33,216 bases of DNA from Paenibacillaceae bacterium (GTDB lineage Bacteria > Bacillota > Clostridia > Lachnospirales > Lachnospiraceae). Under the pieces are notes generated by a model, which did not search any database, was not told the origin of the DNA, and saw only the letters and a list, made by a program, of their open reading frames with translations. Shown one piece after another: positions 1 to 7,996 of the stretch. How positions within the stretch are numbered: position 1 is the stretch's first letter; the number at the start of each line of letters is the position of its first letter. The stretch is taken from the NCBI GenBank assembly GCA_015057715.1, contig SVDS01000045.1:1-33216 (forward strand), written 5' to 3'. Position numbers and translations under genes: made by a program.

Positions 1-115
1 ATTTTTCCGGTATATTATTAATTACAAAGAGGCTAATAACCCTTTCATATAAATACTTTTTCATACTTCAGCCGGTAAGATCCCGCCAATCTTACCGGCT
101 CCTCCCTTTTCCGGG
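1..115 (+). repeat. Dispersed ~110-bp non-coding element, copy A (with hairpin)
   Basis: This stretch aligns over its whole length with 2705-2815 (roughly 80% by eye). It contains a 12-bp stem, AGCCGGTAAGAT at 70-81 pairing with ATCTTACCGGCT at 89-100, followed by a pyrimidine-rich run in the + direction. The second copy keeps the stem although the bases differ. It could be a transcription terminator for a gene left of the window, or a mobile or structured-RNA repeat. The left edge is cut by the window, so its true length is not known. Confidence 0.6.
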
Positions 116-162
116 GTTTATTAAGCCTGCCAATGTCATCCAAGGCAGCGCGACAAAATTGA

Positions 163-191
163 TTGTAATCTGTTCCTGTTTCATTTATAAT
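163..191 (+). promoter_or_regulatory. Sigma-A-type promoter of the secreted wall-binding protein
   Basis: TTGTAA at 163-168 and TATAAT at 186-191 are separated by 17 bp. The start codon lies 30 bp downstream behind an AGGGGG ribosome site at 211-216. ATTGTAA at 162-168 is also the inverse of TTACAAT at 204-210, so the leader could fold back on the -35 sequence; this is an observation only. Confidence 0.55.
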
Positions 192-221
192 AAATAAAAA
201 CAGTTACAATAGGGGGAACAT

Positions 222-914
222 ATGAAAAAAGCAAAAATTCTATTATTAACAGCATGTCTGTCATCTATTTTCACCATTCAATCGTTTGCCGGCTGGATAC
301 AGCAGGATAATGGTCAGTGGAGATACGATCAGAACGGTATACCAGCTGTCAGCCAGTGGATTGAGGATCAGGGTAACTGGTATTATTTTGATGATAATGG
401 TGTAATGTTAGCAAACACCACACAAAATATCAATGGTGTAAATTATACCTTTGACGCTTCCGGAAAATGGCTTGATACAAATGCCGACAATAAAAAGACT
501 TCCAATACATATAAAAATACAGAATTTGGGTACTCTCTTGAGATTCCCACAGATGTGACCACAACTGCTTTTGATGGTAATTCTCAAACATTCGATATAA
601 CGAATGACAATATGTTAATTTCATTTGACAATGAAACAATTCCCGAATATCTTGATCCTCAAGTATATGCCAATGCATTTGAATTGGGTTTTGTTAATGC
701 ATTAAAGGATAAAGTGACTTTCATTGATCGTACCAACACTCAGCTGGGGGAATTTGCAGCAATAAAAACCAGATATATCTATAAGGATGCAATTAATTTG
801 GATTATTATGCTTGTATCCGAGGAAATAAAACAATATTTGTTTTCTCATTATATATACCAGATACCCAGGGTAAAGCCCAGGAAATATTAAACACATTAA
901 AATTACTAAAATAA
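222..914 (+). CDS. Secreted protein with cell-wall-binding (choline-binding-like) repeats
   Basis: A 230-residue exported protein. Residues 1-23 form a signal peptide (charged start MKKAK, hydrophobic core, cleavage probably after the SFA at 21-23). Residues ~24-85 hold aromatic repeats of the cell-wall/choline-binding kind: GWIQQDNGQWRYDQNG, then QWIEDQGNWYYFDDNGVM, then a weaker third copy. Residues ~95-230 form a domain I do not recognise by name; it contains NTEFGYSLEIP and resembles small surface beta-sheet modules. The family role would be non-covalent attachment to the wall; no catalytic residues are visible. The start is set by AGGGGG six bases upstream. It is a monocistron as far as can be seen, and the next gene has its own ribosome site. 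Confidence 0.75.
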   Translation: MKKAKILLLTACLSSIFTIQSFAGWIQQDNGQWRYDQNGIPAVSQWIEDQGNWYYFDDNGVMLANTTQNINGVNYTFDASGKWLDTNADNKKTSNTYKNTEFGYSLEIPTDVTTTAFDGNSQTFDITNDNMLISFDNETIPEYLDPQVYANAFELGFVNALKDKVTFIDRTNTQLGEFAAIKTRYIYKDAINLDYYACIRGNKTIFVFSLYIPDTQGKAQEILNTLKLLK

Positions 915-942
915 AAAATGCGAAAAGGAAGAAGTGAATATT

Positions 943-1551
943 ATGTATTTTTGTGCTTCCTGTAAAATTCATTCCTGCAGTTCAGGTGATTTTTCAAATG
1001 CTCCCAAAGGCTGCCCAAGTCTCTCAAATGATATGGTGAATCTGTCATCTATGTATCAGGATGAAGAGAATTTAAAGATCTCCAGAGCTTCTGCAATCGT
1101 GGTTAGTGACAGGTATGGTAGTAAAACCAGATTGGAAGAAACCATGGACTTTGCCAGAGAATGTGAATACAAAAATCTGGGGCTGGCATTTTGTATTGGA
1201 CTTACAGATGAAGCAGAAATATTGCGTAAGGTGCTTGTAAGCAATGGTTTTCAGGTGGAATCCATATTATGTAAAACCGGACACCTCTCCAGGGAGCTGA
1301 TTGGAATTCATGATAATCCGGTCGCTATGTGTAATCCAATTGCACAGGCCCATTTTCTAAATGAAGCAAAAACGGATTTAAACATTGTACTTGGTCTTTG
1401 TGTCGGACACGATTCTCTGTTTATAAAGTATTCCCAGGCTCCTGTCACCGTATTTGCAGTTAAAGACCGTGTATTGTGTCATAATCCTTTGGGTGCGATT
1501 TATCAGGCCAATGCGTATTATCACGATAAGCTTTTTCCTACAAAGGACTAA
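943..1551 (+). CDS. DUF1847 family protein (cysteine-rich, putative metal-binding)
   Basis: About 202 residues, starting MYFCASCKIHSCSSGDF. The N-terminal CxxCxxxxC pattern (C4, C7, C12) and later cysteines, including the CKTGHLSRE segment, match my recollection of the clostridial DUF1847 family, whose function is unknown; the cysteines suggest a metal site. A GTG nine bases earlier (934) is in frame, but the GGAAG ribosome site lies almost on top of it and fits the ATG at 943. The gene is followed by a strong bidirectional hairpin. It sits 28 bp after the preceding gene with no terminator between them, so the two could be co-transcribed. Confidence 0.7.
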   Translation: MYFCASCKIHSCSSGDFSNAPKGCPSLSNDMVNLSSMYQDEENLKISRASAIVVSDRYGSKTRLEETMDFARECEYKNLGLAFCIGLTDEAEILRKVLVSNGFQVESILCKTGHLSRELIGIHDNPVAMCNPIAQAHFLNEAKTDLNIVLGLCVGHDSLFIKYSQAPVTVFAVKDRVLCHNPLGAIYQANAYYHDKLFPTKD

Positions 1552-1587
1552 GCCCCATATGAAATCAAATGTTTAATATTAGATAAG

Positions 1588-1624
1588 AAGGCTGCTAACG
1601 CTCATTCTGGGGGTTAGCAGCCTT
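1588..1624. terminator. Bidirectional rho-independent terminator
   Basis: A perfect 12-bp stem, AAGGCTGCTAAC (1588-1599) with GTTAGCAGCCTT (1613-1624), lies between converging genes. A T-rich tail follows on the + side and an A-rich stretch precedes it, so it can serve both strands. Confidence 0.85.
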
Positions 1625-1635
1625 CCTGTTTATAT

Positions 1636-2025
1636 TTATTGATTAAATGAGCCAATTTCGATCAAATTACCTTCCGGATCTGCTATATAGCAGGTACGCT
1701 GCCCCCAGGGCTCCGTGTTCGGTTCCATAACCGGAGTTGCTCCTTTAGAAACAACATCCTGGAAAGCTAAATCTACGGCATTAAAATTTCCCACGCTTAA
1801 CGCTATTTCATAATGCCCATTGATAGCCTTTGCATAATGAAATCCCCGGTTTGTCATCTTCTCAAAATCACTTCTCCGATACAGCAAGAACAAGGTACCA
1901 TCTTTCTCCAGATAAACATTCGATGTATCTTCATCTTCCTTTATGTCAAATCCCAGTACATCACGATAAAACCGTACCATTACTGCCATATCCTCTACAA
2001 AAATGCCAAATCCGTCTAATTTCAT
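1636..2025 (-). CDS. VOC-family (glyoxalase/bleomycin-resistance fold) protein
   Basis: 129 residues with one vicinal-oxygen-chelate module pair. The N-terminal half starts MKLDGFGIFVEDMAVMVRFY with the usual FYRDVLGF pattern; the C-terminal half ends with WGQRTCYIADPEGNLIEI, the typical DPdGN-xxE ending with a putative metal-ligand glutamate. Family members include glyoxalases, ring-cleavage dioxygenases and antibiotic-binding proteins; this short single-domain form cannot be assigned a substrate. AGGAGG (complement of 2037-2043) is well spaced before the ATG. The gene appears to stand alone and shares the bidirectional terminator at 1588-1624. Confidence 0.85.
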   Translation of the reverse strand: MKLDGFGIFVEDMAVMVRFYRDVLGFDIKEDEDTSNVYLEKDGTLFLLYRRSDFEKMTNRGFHYAKAINGHYEIALSVGNFNAVDLAFQDVVSKGATPVMEPNTEPWGQRTCYIADPEGNLIEIGSFNQ

Positions 2026-2103
2026 TTCTTAGTCATACCTCCTGTTTTTTACTATCATACTACATATAACAGGACAACTGTCTGTCACCTATTAATTATG
2101 TCA

Positions 2104-2649
2104 TCAGATAGATTTAATATCCGAGGATATGATACCATAGTAACTAACATCACGGTAATTATTTTCATGCCTGTTAAAGTGCCTTAAAATACCTTCACAT
2201 TTAAAACCACATTTTTCCATCACTCTGCATGATGCTTTATTATCTGAAAGAACCAAAGCTTCTACTCTCTCAAATTTCAAATCATTAATCGCATGTATTA
2301 CCAACTTCGCGGCAATCTCAGTCGCAAATCCCTGATTCCAAAATTCGGGCAGTAGATTATATCCAATCTCACATCGATTCGCATTTCTGTTTATTGAGAT
2401 AATTCCTGCCTCTCCGATATATTGGTTATTATCTCTTTGATATAAAGGCATAAATCCCCCATTGTTTCGTTTCCTGGAAACAATCTGCTCATTCAATAAA
2501 TGTTCTGCTTCCCATATATTCTGCACAGGAATAAATGTTGAATAAGTCCACACAAATGGGCTTGATTTCAGCTTATAATAATCATTAATACAACTCTTAT
2601 CATATTCCTTTAAACACAGACGCTCCGTTAAAATCTCCATTGCTCTCAT
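2104..2649 (-). CDS. GNAT acetyltransferase, RimJ/RimL-like
   Basis: About 181 residues starting MRAMEILTERLCLKEY. The opening ILTERLCLKEY, the acetyl-CoA-binding segment NQGFATEIAAKLV and the late KCGFKCEGILRHF (usually EKxGFxxEG) are classic for the GNAT_3 family that acetylates protein N-termini or small amines. The target is unknown. The frame is open 18 codons further upstream, but the GGGGAGGA ribosome site sits five bases before the ATG at 2649, so I use that start. Repeat copy B lies directly upstream. Confidence 0.8.
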   Translation of the reverse strand: MRAMEILTERLCLKEYDKSCINDYYKLKSSPFVWTYSTFIPVQNIWEAEHLLNEQIVSRKRNNGGFMPLYQRDNNQYIGEAGIISINRNANRCEIGYNLLPEFWNQGFATEIAAKLVIHAINDLKFERVEALVLSDNKASCRVMEKCGFKCEGILRHFNRHENNYRDVSYYGIISSDIKSI

Positions 2650-2704
2650 AAATCCTCCCCTGTATTTCACAAACTCTTCACAGTTACAACAAACTCCTAT
2701 CACA

Positions 2705-2815
2705 ATTTCCCGGTATAGTAATAAATGTAAAGAGGCCAGTAACCTTTTAGAATATACTTTTTTTCATACTTTAGCCGGCAGGATCCCCCCTCTTGCCGGC
2801 TCCTTCCTTTTATAG
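2705..2815 (+). repeat. Dispersed ~110-bp non-coding element, copy B
   Basis: Second copy of the element at 1-115. The hairpin is AGCCGGCAGGA (2773-2783) with TCTTGCCGGCT (2791-2801). Relative to copy A a T:A pair has become C:G and an A:T pair has become G:T, so pairing is kept while sequence drifts. It lies between the upstream region of the acetyltransferase and the 3' end of the nitrogenase-like operon, with no + strand gene before it, so a simple terminator role is not obvious here. Between 2816 and 2895 I see no gene. Confidence 0.65.
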
Positions 2816-2895
2816 TGTCACATTGCAAATTTTAAGCTTACTAATAATCTTAAATGTACAATAAAAAGTAGGATAAAGGAAGATTTTTCTGTAAA

Positions 2896-4047
2896 TCACT
2901 GAAATTCCCTGTCCGTTATGTATTGGTGCCACAGACCACATAAATTTAAGGCTCCCCGAAATCCCATAAATGGAAGTTCATAAGGGTTAATACTCTGAGA
3001 AAGGATGCTGCGTCTGATTTCAATGGAAAACGCTCCGGGATTGTCCCTAAGTTCTACGCCATCGGACATATGAATCCCACCCTCAGCAAATGTAAATCCA
3101 ATCTCGTCCGTAGCAAATGTGCTGATTCCTTTGGCTAATTCATCTTCTCCCCTAATCCATATGTTTGCCCGCTCTTTATGAAGCCTGGTATAAAGCTGGC
3201 AGATATGTTTAGCATGGGCGGCCTCTTCCTGCTCCTTTATAAGGAAAGATTGTTCTGCGTTTTTACCAAGAAGAGTCTCCAGTTCCTTTATCCATTGGAG
3301 AGTTCCGTCAAATCCATAGGGTGCCAGATAGAGGTAGGGAATGCCGTTCTGTTTATAAAGAAGCTTAGCTGCTTTAAGGCCTTCTTTACGAATAACCAGC
3401 GTTATTTTTGCCTTTGTCATTTGGCTGATCTGATCCATACTGCAGGATGATCCCAGTATTGCGGCTGGTTCCATGTTAAAGCCATTCCTCATCATGCGGC
3501 AGATCTCTGCTGTGTCTGCCTGAAAACGTGACCAGTCGCAGGAGATTCCAAATACATTAAAAAAATCCTTTTTTAATGTATCAATTCCTTCATCGTCTTT
3601 TTCTGACAAGTAACGGACGAGTTTTTCATAAGCTTCCTCCATCCCCTGCTCTCTTGAAGCCTTAAAATTTCCTGCTTTAAATGAAATAATAGGGAGGCCC
3701 GGATATGTCGCTGACAACTCTTCTCCAATGGATTCCAGATCGGTTCCAATCATCTCCGGCACACTTGATGGAATCAAAAAGATCGCTTTGGCACGACCAA
3801 GCTTTACCACTTCTTCTACACATTCTTCCAGTCTTCTTGTAATTCCCAATGCAATATCCTTTTCGGATAAATGAGTAGATATTAATTCCCCAAATTTTAT
3901 TAGTCCTGTCTGACTCATCCATTTTTGGGCATACAGCATATGTCCCATAGAACCATATTCAATGACAGCACTATCATAGATCGTGGCAAGCGTCCATATT
4001 TGTCCCATTCTTCCCGATGGCTCCAGTACGTTTTTATAAAGCGGCAT
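2896..4047 (-). CDS. Nitrogenase component-1-like subunit, NifK-type, lacking cluster cysteines
   Basis: 383 residues of the oxidoreductase/nitrogenase component 1 fold. The fold shows in the 28-39 segment (VIEYGSMGHMLY, where the family normally has HGPxGC), the 91-103 segment (LIPSSVPEMIGTD, where the family has TTCPxxxIGxD) and the ending LPFMGFRGALNLCGLW (family LPxxGxxGA). All three positions that carry metal-cluster cysteines in NifK are other residues here (H36 and S95 at two of them), and the only cysteine in the first ~100 residues is C76. It should pair with the preceding D-like protein. It overlaps that gene by 14 bp and has its own GGAGGATCCCT ribosome site, implying coupled translation. 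Last gene of the operon. Substrate unknown; not a dinitrogenase by these features. Confidence 0.85.
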   Translation of the reverse strand: MPLYKNVLEPSGRMGQIWTLATIYDSAVIEYGSMGHMLYAQKWMSQTGLIKFGELISTHLSEKDIALGITRRLEECVEEVVKLGRAKAIFLIPSSVPEMIGTDLESIGEELSATYPGLPIISFKAGNFKASREQGMEEAYEKLVRYLSEKDDEGIDTLKKDFFNVFGISCDWSRFQADTAEICRMMRNGFNMEPAAILGSSCSMDQISQMTKAKITLVIRKEGLKAAKLLYKQNGIPYLYLAPYGFDGTLQWIKELETLLGKNAEQSFLIKEQEEAAHAKHICQLYTRLHKERANIWIRGEDELAKGISTFATDEIGFTFAEGGIHMSDGVELRDNPGAFSIEIRRSILSQSINPYELPFMGFRGALNLCGLWHQYITDREFQ

Positions 4048-5311
4048 AGGGATCCTCCTTTCTTAAAAGCCCGTCAAGAAGTTTAAGAAGGGCAAAGGTT
4101 CTCTCATATCCAATGAGCGGCGGCAAAAAGCTTCTTCCAGCTTTCAGACAACCGATCTCCTCTCCAATCTCTTTTCCAATGACAAATCGATAACTTCCTG
4201 GCTTCTCAAAACCAAGCTCCTTAAATCCGTCTTCTGTCATGCTATCTTCTACAAGAAAAGCAGTCAAAGGATTGATACCGTAGGACAATATCTTTTTTTT
4301 CCATTCTTTCATAAACTGCTGATATTCTTCCAGATGAAGAAAACAGGGAGTCATAGAGAGGGAACAAAGATACTCGGTTAAAATCAGGGCATCCGGAATG
4401 TTTGCTGTGAGGAGAAAGCGGCTTCCCTCTAACCGTTCTCTCACCCTGGCTTCTAACTTAGCGGTCTCTTGCAAATGGGAAAAGACCGGAGTCTCTCTTA
4501 ACAAAAGGGAGGTTCCGATTTTCTTATATGCCTCCTGAATACCATCTCTTCCATAAGATTCTCCCAGAAAAACATAAGGAATATCATAGATTGCTTCTAA
4601 TCGCTTTGCTAACGGAAGAAAATGAATATTTGTGACAATATTAAAGCAGGAGCTGCTGATTTTAGTGAACTGACTTAATTCTAAGACATCTTCCATTATA
4701 ACAATGTCATAGGAAGAAGATCCTGTACGCAGCCATCCACATAATTCCTTCCCCTCTTGTGACTGCGCTCCGCCTAAAAGAAAAACCACATTTTCCTTCT
4801 TTGATGCATCACAAAATTCCGCCAGTGCCAGATAACTCTCATAATAACCAGCTTCATAACCATTGCGTTTATAATGGGCCAGGTCCATGGCAGCTGCCCT
4901 GGCTCTGTGCCCCGCACCAAAGCTTTCCGTAATTTCCTGAATGTCTTCTCCAATCAGCGCTGGGACGCAGGTCATTATGACCGCAATTGCATCTGCTCCG
5001 TCTCGTTCCATTTCTTCCAGTGCTTTTAGTAATCCTTCCCGGCATCCAAATACCACTTCATTGGCATCTAGCACATACGTATAGTGAAGTTCTCCATTAG
5101 GACCTTTTGGTGTCTCCATTACATATCTGCTGTAAAATCCGCACTCCGGCATTCCCACGACAAGTGTGGAAACCCTGCTTACCCCTTGAAGTGTCGCCAG
5201 AGCCGTATGCATGGGACAATGATGCCCCACGGTCGGGACTGCATGGGAAAAAGGGATTCCCTGATTGCTTTCTATTTCAGATAACCGACAGGCCTTAAGC
5301 TGTTGATTCAT
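4034..5311 (-). CDS. Nitrogenase component-1-like subunit, NifD-type, with four candidate Fe-S cysteines
   Basis: 425 residues, nitrogenase component 1 superfamily (NifD/NifE/BchN/CfbD relatives). Cysteines sit at C32 (HHCPMHTALAT), C57 (GMPECGFYS, the GPxGC position), C90 (VVFGCREGL) and C115 (VIMTCVPALIGEDI, the TTCPxxxIGxD position). C32, C57 and C115 match by motif and spacing the three P-cluster ligands of NifD; C90 is an extra cysteine in the FGG region. The C-terminal area that holds the FeMo-cofactor histidine in NifD reads GRSFLPPLIGYERTFALL, with no histidine. So electron entry through one Fe-S cluster is likely, while a FeMo-type cofactor is not supported. Start set by GAGGAG, 35 bp after the NifH-like gene. 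Confidence 0.87.
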   Translation of the reverse strand: MNQQLKACRLSEIESNQGIPFSHAVPTVGHHCPMHTALATLQGVSRVSTLVVGMPECGFYSRYVMETPKGPNGELHYTYVLDANEVVFGCREGLLKALEEMERDGADAIAVIMTCVPALIGEDIQEITESFGAGHRARAAAMDLAHYKRNGYEAGYYESYLALAEFCDASKKENVVFLLGGAQSQEGKELCGWLRTGSSSYDIVIMEDVLELSQFTKISSSCFNIVTNIHFLPLAKRLEAIYDIPYVFLGESYGRDGIQEAYKKIGTSLLLRETPVFSHLQETAKLEARVRERLEGSRFLLTANIPDALILTEYLCSLSMTPCFLHLEEYQQFMKEWKKKILSYGINPLTAFLVEDSMTEDGFKELGFEKPGSYRFVIGKEIGEEIGCLKAGRSFLPPLIGYERTFALLKLLDGLLRKEDPYAAL

Positions 5312-5328
5312 AAAAATCTCCTCTTCAG

Positions 5329-5353
5329 TTAGTTAAATAACTGGCTTAACTAA
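5329..5353. promoter_or_regulatory. AT-rich inverted repeat spanning the NifH-like stop codon
   Basis: TTAGTTAA (5329-5336) and TTAACTAA (5346-5353) are perfect inverted copies 9 bp apart, between the NifH-like and NifD-like genes; the right arm includes the NifH-like stop codon. It could be a weak mRNA hairpin affecting relative expression of Fe protein and component 1, or a protein site. No promoter elements are evident. Confidence 0.35.
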
Positions 5354-6086
5354 AAATCAAATCGCCAAGTTTCTCATAGTTTTTTGCCATCTCACTATCC
5401 GGGAATGCACTGACCACGGTTTTTCCTTGTGCTTCTGCCTGCTGTATTAGGGGATTTCTTGGTATCTGAAAGACCACCTGAGTCTCAATTTCCCTGGCCG
5501 CCTGTTCCACCAGCGCTTCTTCATTTTCAATGTTTTTGCTGTTTAAAATGATTCCCCGAAGAGAGGCATATTTTCTTTTTCCAAACATCTTAACAGCCGA
5601 TGCAATGTTATTTGCTGCATACAAGGACATCATCTCACCGGAAGATACGATGTAGACTTCCTCTGCATAACCGCCTCGTATGGGCATGGCAAATCCGCCG
5701 CATACTACATCTCCCAGGACATCATAGATTACAATATCCGGCTGGTATACTGAAAATGCATCTAACTCTTCCAGCTTTTCAAATGCCGTAATAATTCCAC
5801 GCCCAGCACAGCCAACTCCTGGAACCGGTCCTCCGGCTTCCACACATAATACACCTTGATCTCCCTCATGCACCAGATCCTTAAGGACCAGATTTTCTTT
5901 ATCCCGTAACAGCTCCAGTACCGTTGGGATTTTCTTTCCTCCGGTCAGGTTGCGGGTGGAATCTGCTTTGGGGTCACACCCGATCTGCATCACTTTATAT
6001 CCTTTAGCAGCCAGTGCTGCAGACAGATTGGATACTGTAGTGGATTTTCCAATGCCGCCTTTTCCGTATATTGCTATTTTTTTCAT
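5346..6086 (-). CDS. NifH-like Fe protein (dinitrogenase-reductase family ATPase)
   Basis: 246 residues, shorter than true NifH (about 275-296). The P-loop [10 protein letters not shown] is at 8-17 and the switch-I-like CDPKADSTR at 37-45. The two [4Fe-4S] ligands of a homodimeric Fe protein are C93 (GVGCAGRG) and C129 ([12 protein letters not shown]). R96 matches the arginine ADP-ribosylated in some nitrogenases. In the family this protein uses ATP hydrolysis to pass low-potential electrons to its component-1 partner, here the two downstream proteins. Conservation of both cluster and nucleotide sites indicates a working electron donor. BchL/CfbC-type Fe proteins look similar, so the partner, not this protein, defines the reaction. 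A GGAGG ribosome site precedes the ATG; the gap to the ATPase gene is 18 bp. Confidence 0.9.
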   Translation of the reverse strand: MKKIAIYGKGGIGKSTTVSNLSAALAAKGYKVMQIGCDPKADSTRNLTGGKKIPTVLELLRDKENLVLKDLVHEGDQGVLCVEAGGPVPGVGCAGRGIITAFEKLEELDAFSVYQPDIVIYDVLGDVVCGGFAMPIRGGYAEEVYIVSSGEMMSLYAANNIASAVKMFGKRKYASLRGIILNSKNIENEEALVEQAAREIETQVVFQIPRNPLIQQAEAQGKTVVSAFPDSEMAKNYEKLGDLIFS

Positions 6087-6104
6087 ATTTTACCGACCTC
6101 CATT

Positions 6105-6935
6105 TTACTGCACGATTGCTGATTCTACCACCGCTGTGTCCTGTTCCATGTGACGACAAAGCCGACAGGACATGCAAACCGGCTTTTTACTGTAATCTTC
6201 TATCATAATATCCGCCTCAATCTGATAGACCTCCCGGAGTAACTCCCTGGTAATCACCTGATGGGGCGTACCCTTTCCTATTACTTTTCCTTTTTTTAAT
6301 GCTATGAGATAGTCAGCATACCTTGAGGCCATATTGATGTCATGAAGCACCATTACAATGGTACACCCCTGAGTTTTATTGAGATTTTCTAACAGTTCCA
6401 ATATCTCAAGCTGATAGGCCACATCCAAATAAGTCGTTGGCTCATCAAGTAAAATTATATCTGCCTGCTGTGCTAAAGCCATGGCAATCCACACCCTCTG
6501 CCTTTGTCCTCCCGACATATGATCAATACTTCTTTTGCCAAGTGCTGAAAGACTAGTGACTTCAAGCGCCCATTTAATTATCTCCCCGTCATTTTCGCTT
6601 TGTTTTCCAAATCCCTTTTGATGGGCATAGCGTCCATAAGATACCAGTTCTTCTGCTGTCAGACCATCTGGTGCAAGAGGGCTCTGGGGAAGTATTGCAA
6701 GTTTCCTGGCAAATTCTTTGCCGGATAACTCATAAATGTCTGTGTCATCCAGATACACCACTCCCTTTTTTGCTTTCATAAGCCTTCCAATGGTTTTTAA
6801 CAGAGTGGATTTGCCGCATCCATTGGGACCTATGATGGTGGTGATTTTACCAGAAGGTATCTCTAAGCTTAAGTTTTCAATAATAACATTTTCCCCATAA
6901 GCTACTCTCACCTGCTCCGTTCTCAATTCTCTCAT
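6105..6935 (-). CDS. Iron-siderophore/cobalamin-type ABC importer ATPase with Cys-rich tail
   Basis: 276 residues of the FepC/FhuC/BtuD family. Walker A GPNGCGKST at 36-44, signature MSGGQRQR, Walker B ADIILLDEPT, and the switch histidine in VMVLHDINMASRYADY. It energises the two FecCD permeases encoded just upstream. The unusual part is the C-terminus: CMSCRLCRH places C254, C257, C260 and H262 in a row, where FhuC relatives usually have a single Cys in a PxCxP-type segment. That could bind a metal or Fe-S cluster. The frame is open 65 codons further upstream, but that part overlaps the permease gene, and the ATG at 6935 follows GGGAGGAACC, so I use it. Confidence 0.88.
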   Translation of the reverse strand: MRELRTEQVRVAYGENVIIENLSLEIPSGKITTIIGPNGCGKSTLLKTIGRLMKAKKGVVYLDDTDIYELSGKEFARKLAILPQSPLAPDGLTAEELVSYGRYAHQKGFGKQSENDGEIIKWALEVTSLSALGKRSIDHMSGGQRQRVWIAMALAQQADIILLDEPTTYLDVAYQLEILELLENLNKTQGCTIVMVLHDINMASRYADYLIALKKGKVIGKGTPHQVITRELLREVYQIEADIMIEDYSKKPVCMSCRLCRHMEQDTAVVESAIVQ

Positions 6936-6955
6936 CCTGGTTCCTCCCAAATGTT

Positions 6956-7996
6956 TTAAATTCCTGCATTTTCTTTTCTTCCAGCACGGCTGTTCGTGAC
7001 CAAAAGAAATAAAAAATAAGGTGCACCTAAAATTGCAGCTACAATTCCAGCCGGAATCTCCGATGGCTCTATTATAATCCTGCCTATGGTGTCCGCTGCC
7101 AGTACCAGAATTGCCCCGGTCACGGCACAAAATGGAAGAAGAATCCTGTGTCTGGAGCCAACAAATCTTCTTGCCATATGAGGCCCCAAGAGACCCACAA
7201 AATGCAGGCTCCCACTTACTGATACTGAAGCGGCCGCTAATGCCACCGCCATAAACAGCAGTATTTTTTTCTCTTTTTGGACTGATACTCCCACTCCGGC
7301 AGAAAGTTCGTCGCCAACCATCAAAATATCCAGCTCCTTAGCTCTCAGACACAAATATCCCATTGCGGTAAAAATCCAGGGAACCAGACTGACAACCATC
7401 TTCCAATTGGAATTATGAATACTTCCCGCTTGCCAGACAGCCAGGGTATTGTACTGAGTGTCATCTAATTTAAGGACAAGTATGGTCATCAGAGCATTGA
7501 TACCAGCCTGAATGGCAATTCCGTTGAGAATCAATCGGGCAGTATTGAGTCCCCGCCCTTTTTGTACCGAGATGGCATATAGCATTCCACTGGTCAACAG
7601 TGCTCCAAGCAAGGAGAGAAATGGAAGGCTCAAAACACCCCCCATACTAAGAGTCCCGGATAATGTCATAAAGATCAAAACCACGATTCCTGCCCCGGAG
7701 TTAATACCCAGAAGCCCCGGATCTGCCAACGGATTCCTTGTAATGCCCTGCAGCACACAGCCTGACAGGGAAAATCCCACGCCCACTAATATTGCAACCA
7801 CGATACGAGGAAGGCGAAAGTCAAATACAATCATGTTCTCTCCTCCATCTCCTCCACCGCTTAGAATACGCAGCATATCTCTTATTCCAATGGGAGTATA
7901 ACCGGCGTTAATACTCACAAAAAAAAGTACGATTAAGAGCAGTAATGACAATACCAGTAAACGGATAAAGCGGGACTGTTTCCATAGGATCCTCAT
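6956..7996 (-). CDS. FecCD-family ABC importer permease (second)
   Basis: 346 residues, about nine to ten membrane helices. Family landmarks: GCVLQGITRNPLADPGLLG near residue 90, GLLGPHMARRFVG near 270 and the ending region IPAGIVAAILGAPYFLFLL. Proteins of this family form the channel for ferric siderophores, heme or vitamin B12. The ATG follows immediately on the stop codon of the preceding permease, so the two are translationally coupled and probably make a heterodimer. The gene is 20 bp before the ATPase start. Which ligand is carried cannot be read from the sequence. Confidence 0.9.
   Translation of the reverse strand: MRILWKQSRFIRLLVLSLLLLIVLFFVSINAGYTPIGIRDMLRILSGGGDGGENMIVFDFRLPRIVVAILVGVGFSLSGCVLQGITRNPLADPGLLGINSGAGIVVLIFMTLSGTLSMGGVLSLPFLSLLGALLTSGMLYAISVQKGRGLNTARLILNGIAIQAGINALMTILVLKLDDTQYNTLAVWQAGSIHNSNWKMVVSLVPWIFTAMGYLCLRAKELDILMVGDELSAGVGVSVQKEKKILLFMAVALAAASVSVSGSLHFVGLLGPHMARRFVGSRHRILLPFCAVTGAILVLAADTIGRIIIEPSEIPAGIVAAILGAPYFLFLLVTNSRAGRKENAGI

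Noticed and set aside
1591-1620. GCTAAC/GTTAGC as a third copy of the metal-box
   Set aside because: The half-sites are in opposite order and form the stem of a terminator between converging genes, so it is not an operator.
2896-6086. True nitrogenase (nifHDK)
   Set aside because: The K-like protein lacks cluster cysteines, the D-like protein lacks the cofactor histidine region, all three proteins are short, and no nifB/E/N or molybdate genes are present in the window.
7512-7901. 129-codon plus-strand frame inside the second permease
   Set aside because: Antisense shadow of a clear FecCD permease, proline- and arginine-rich, with no ribosome site.
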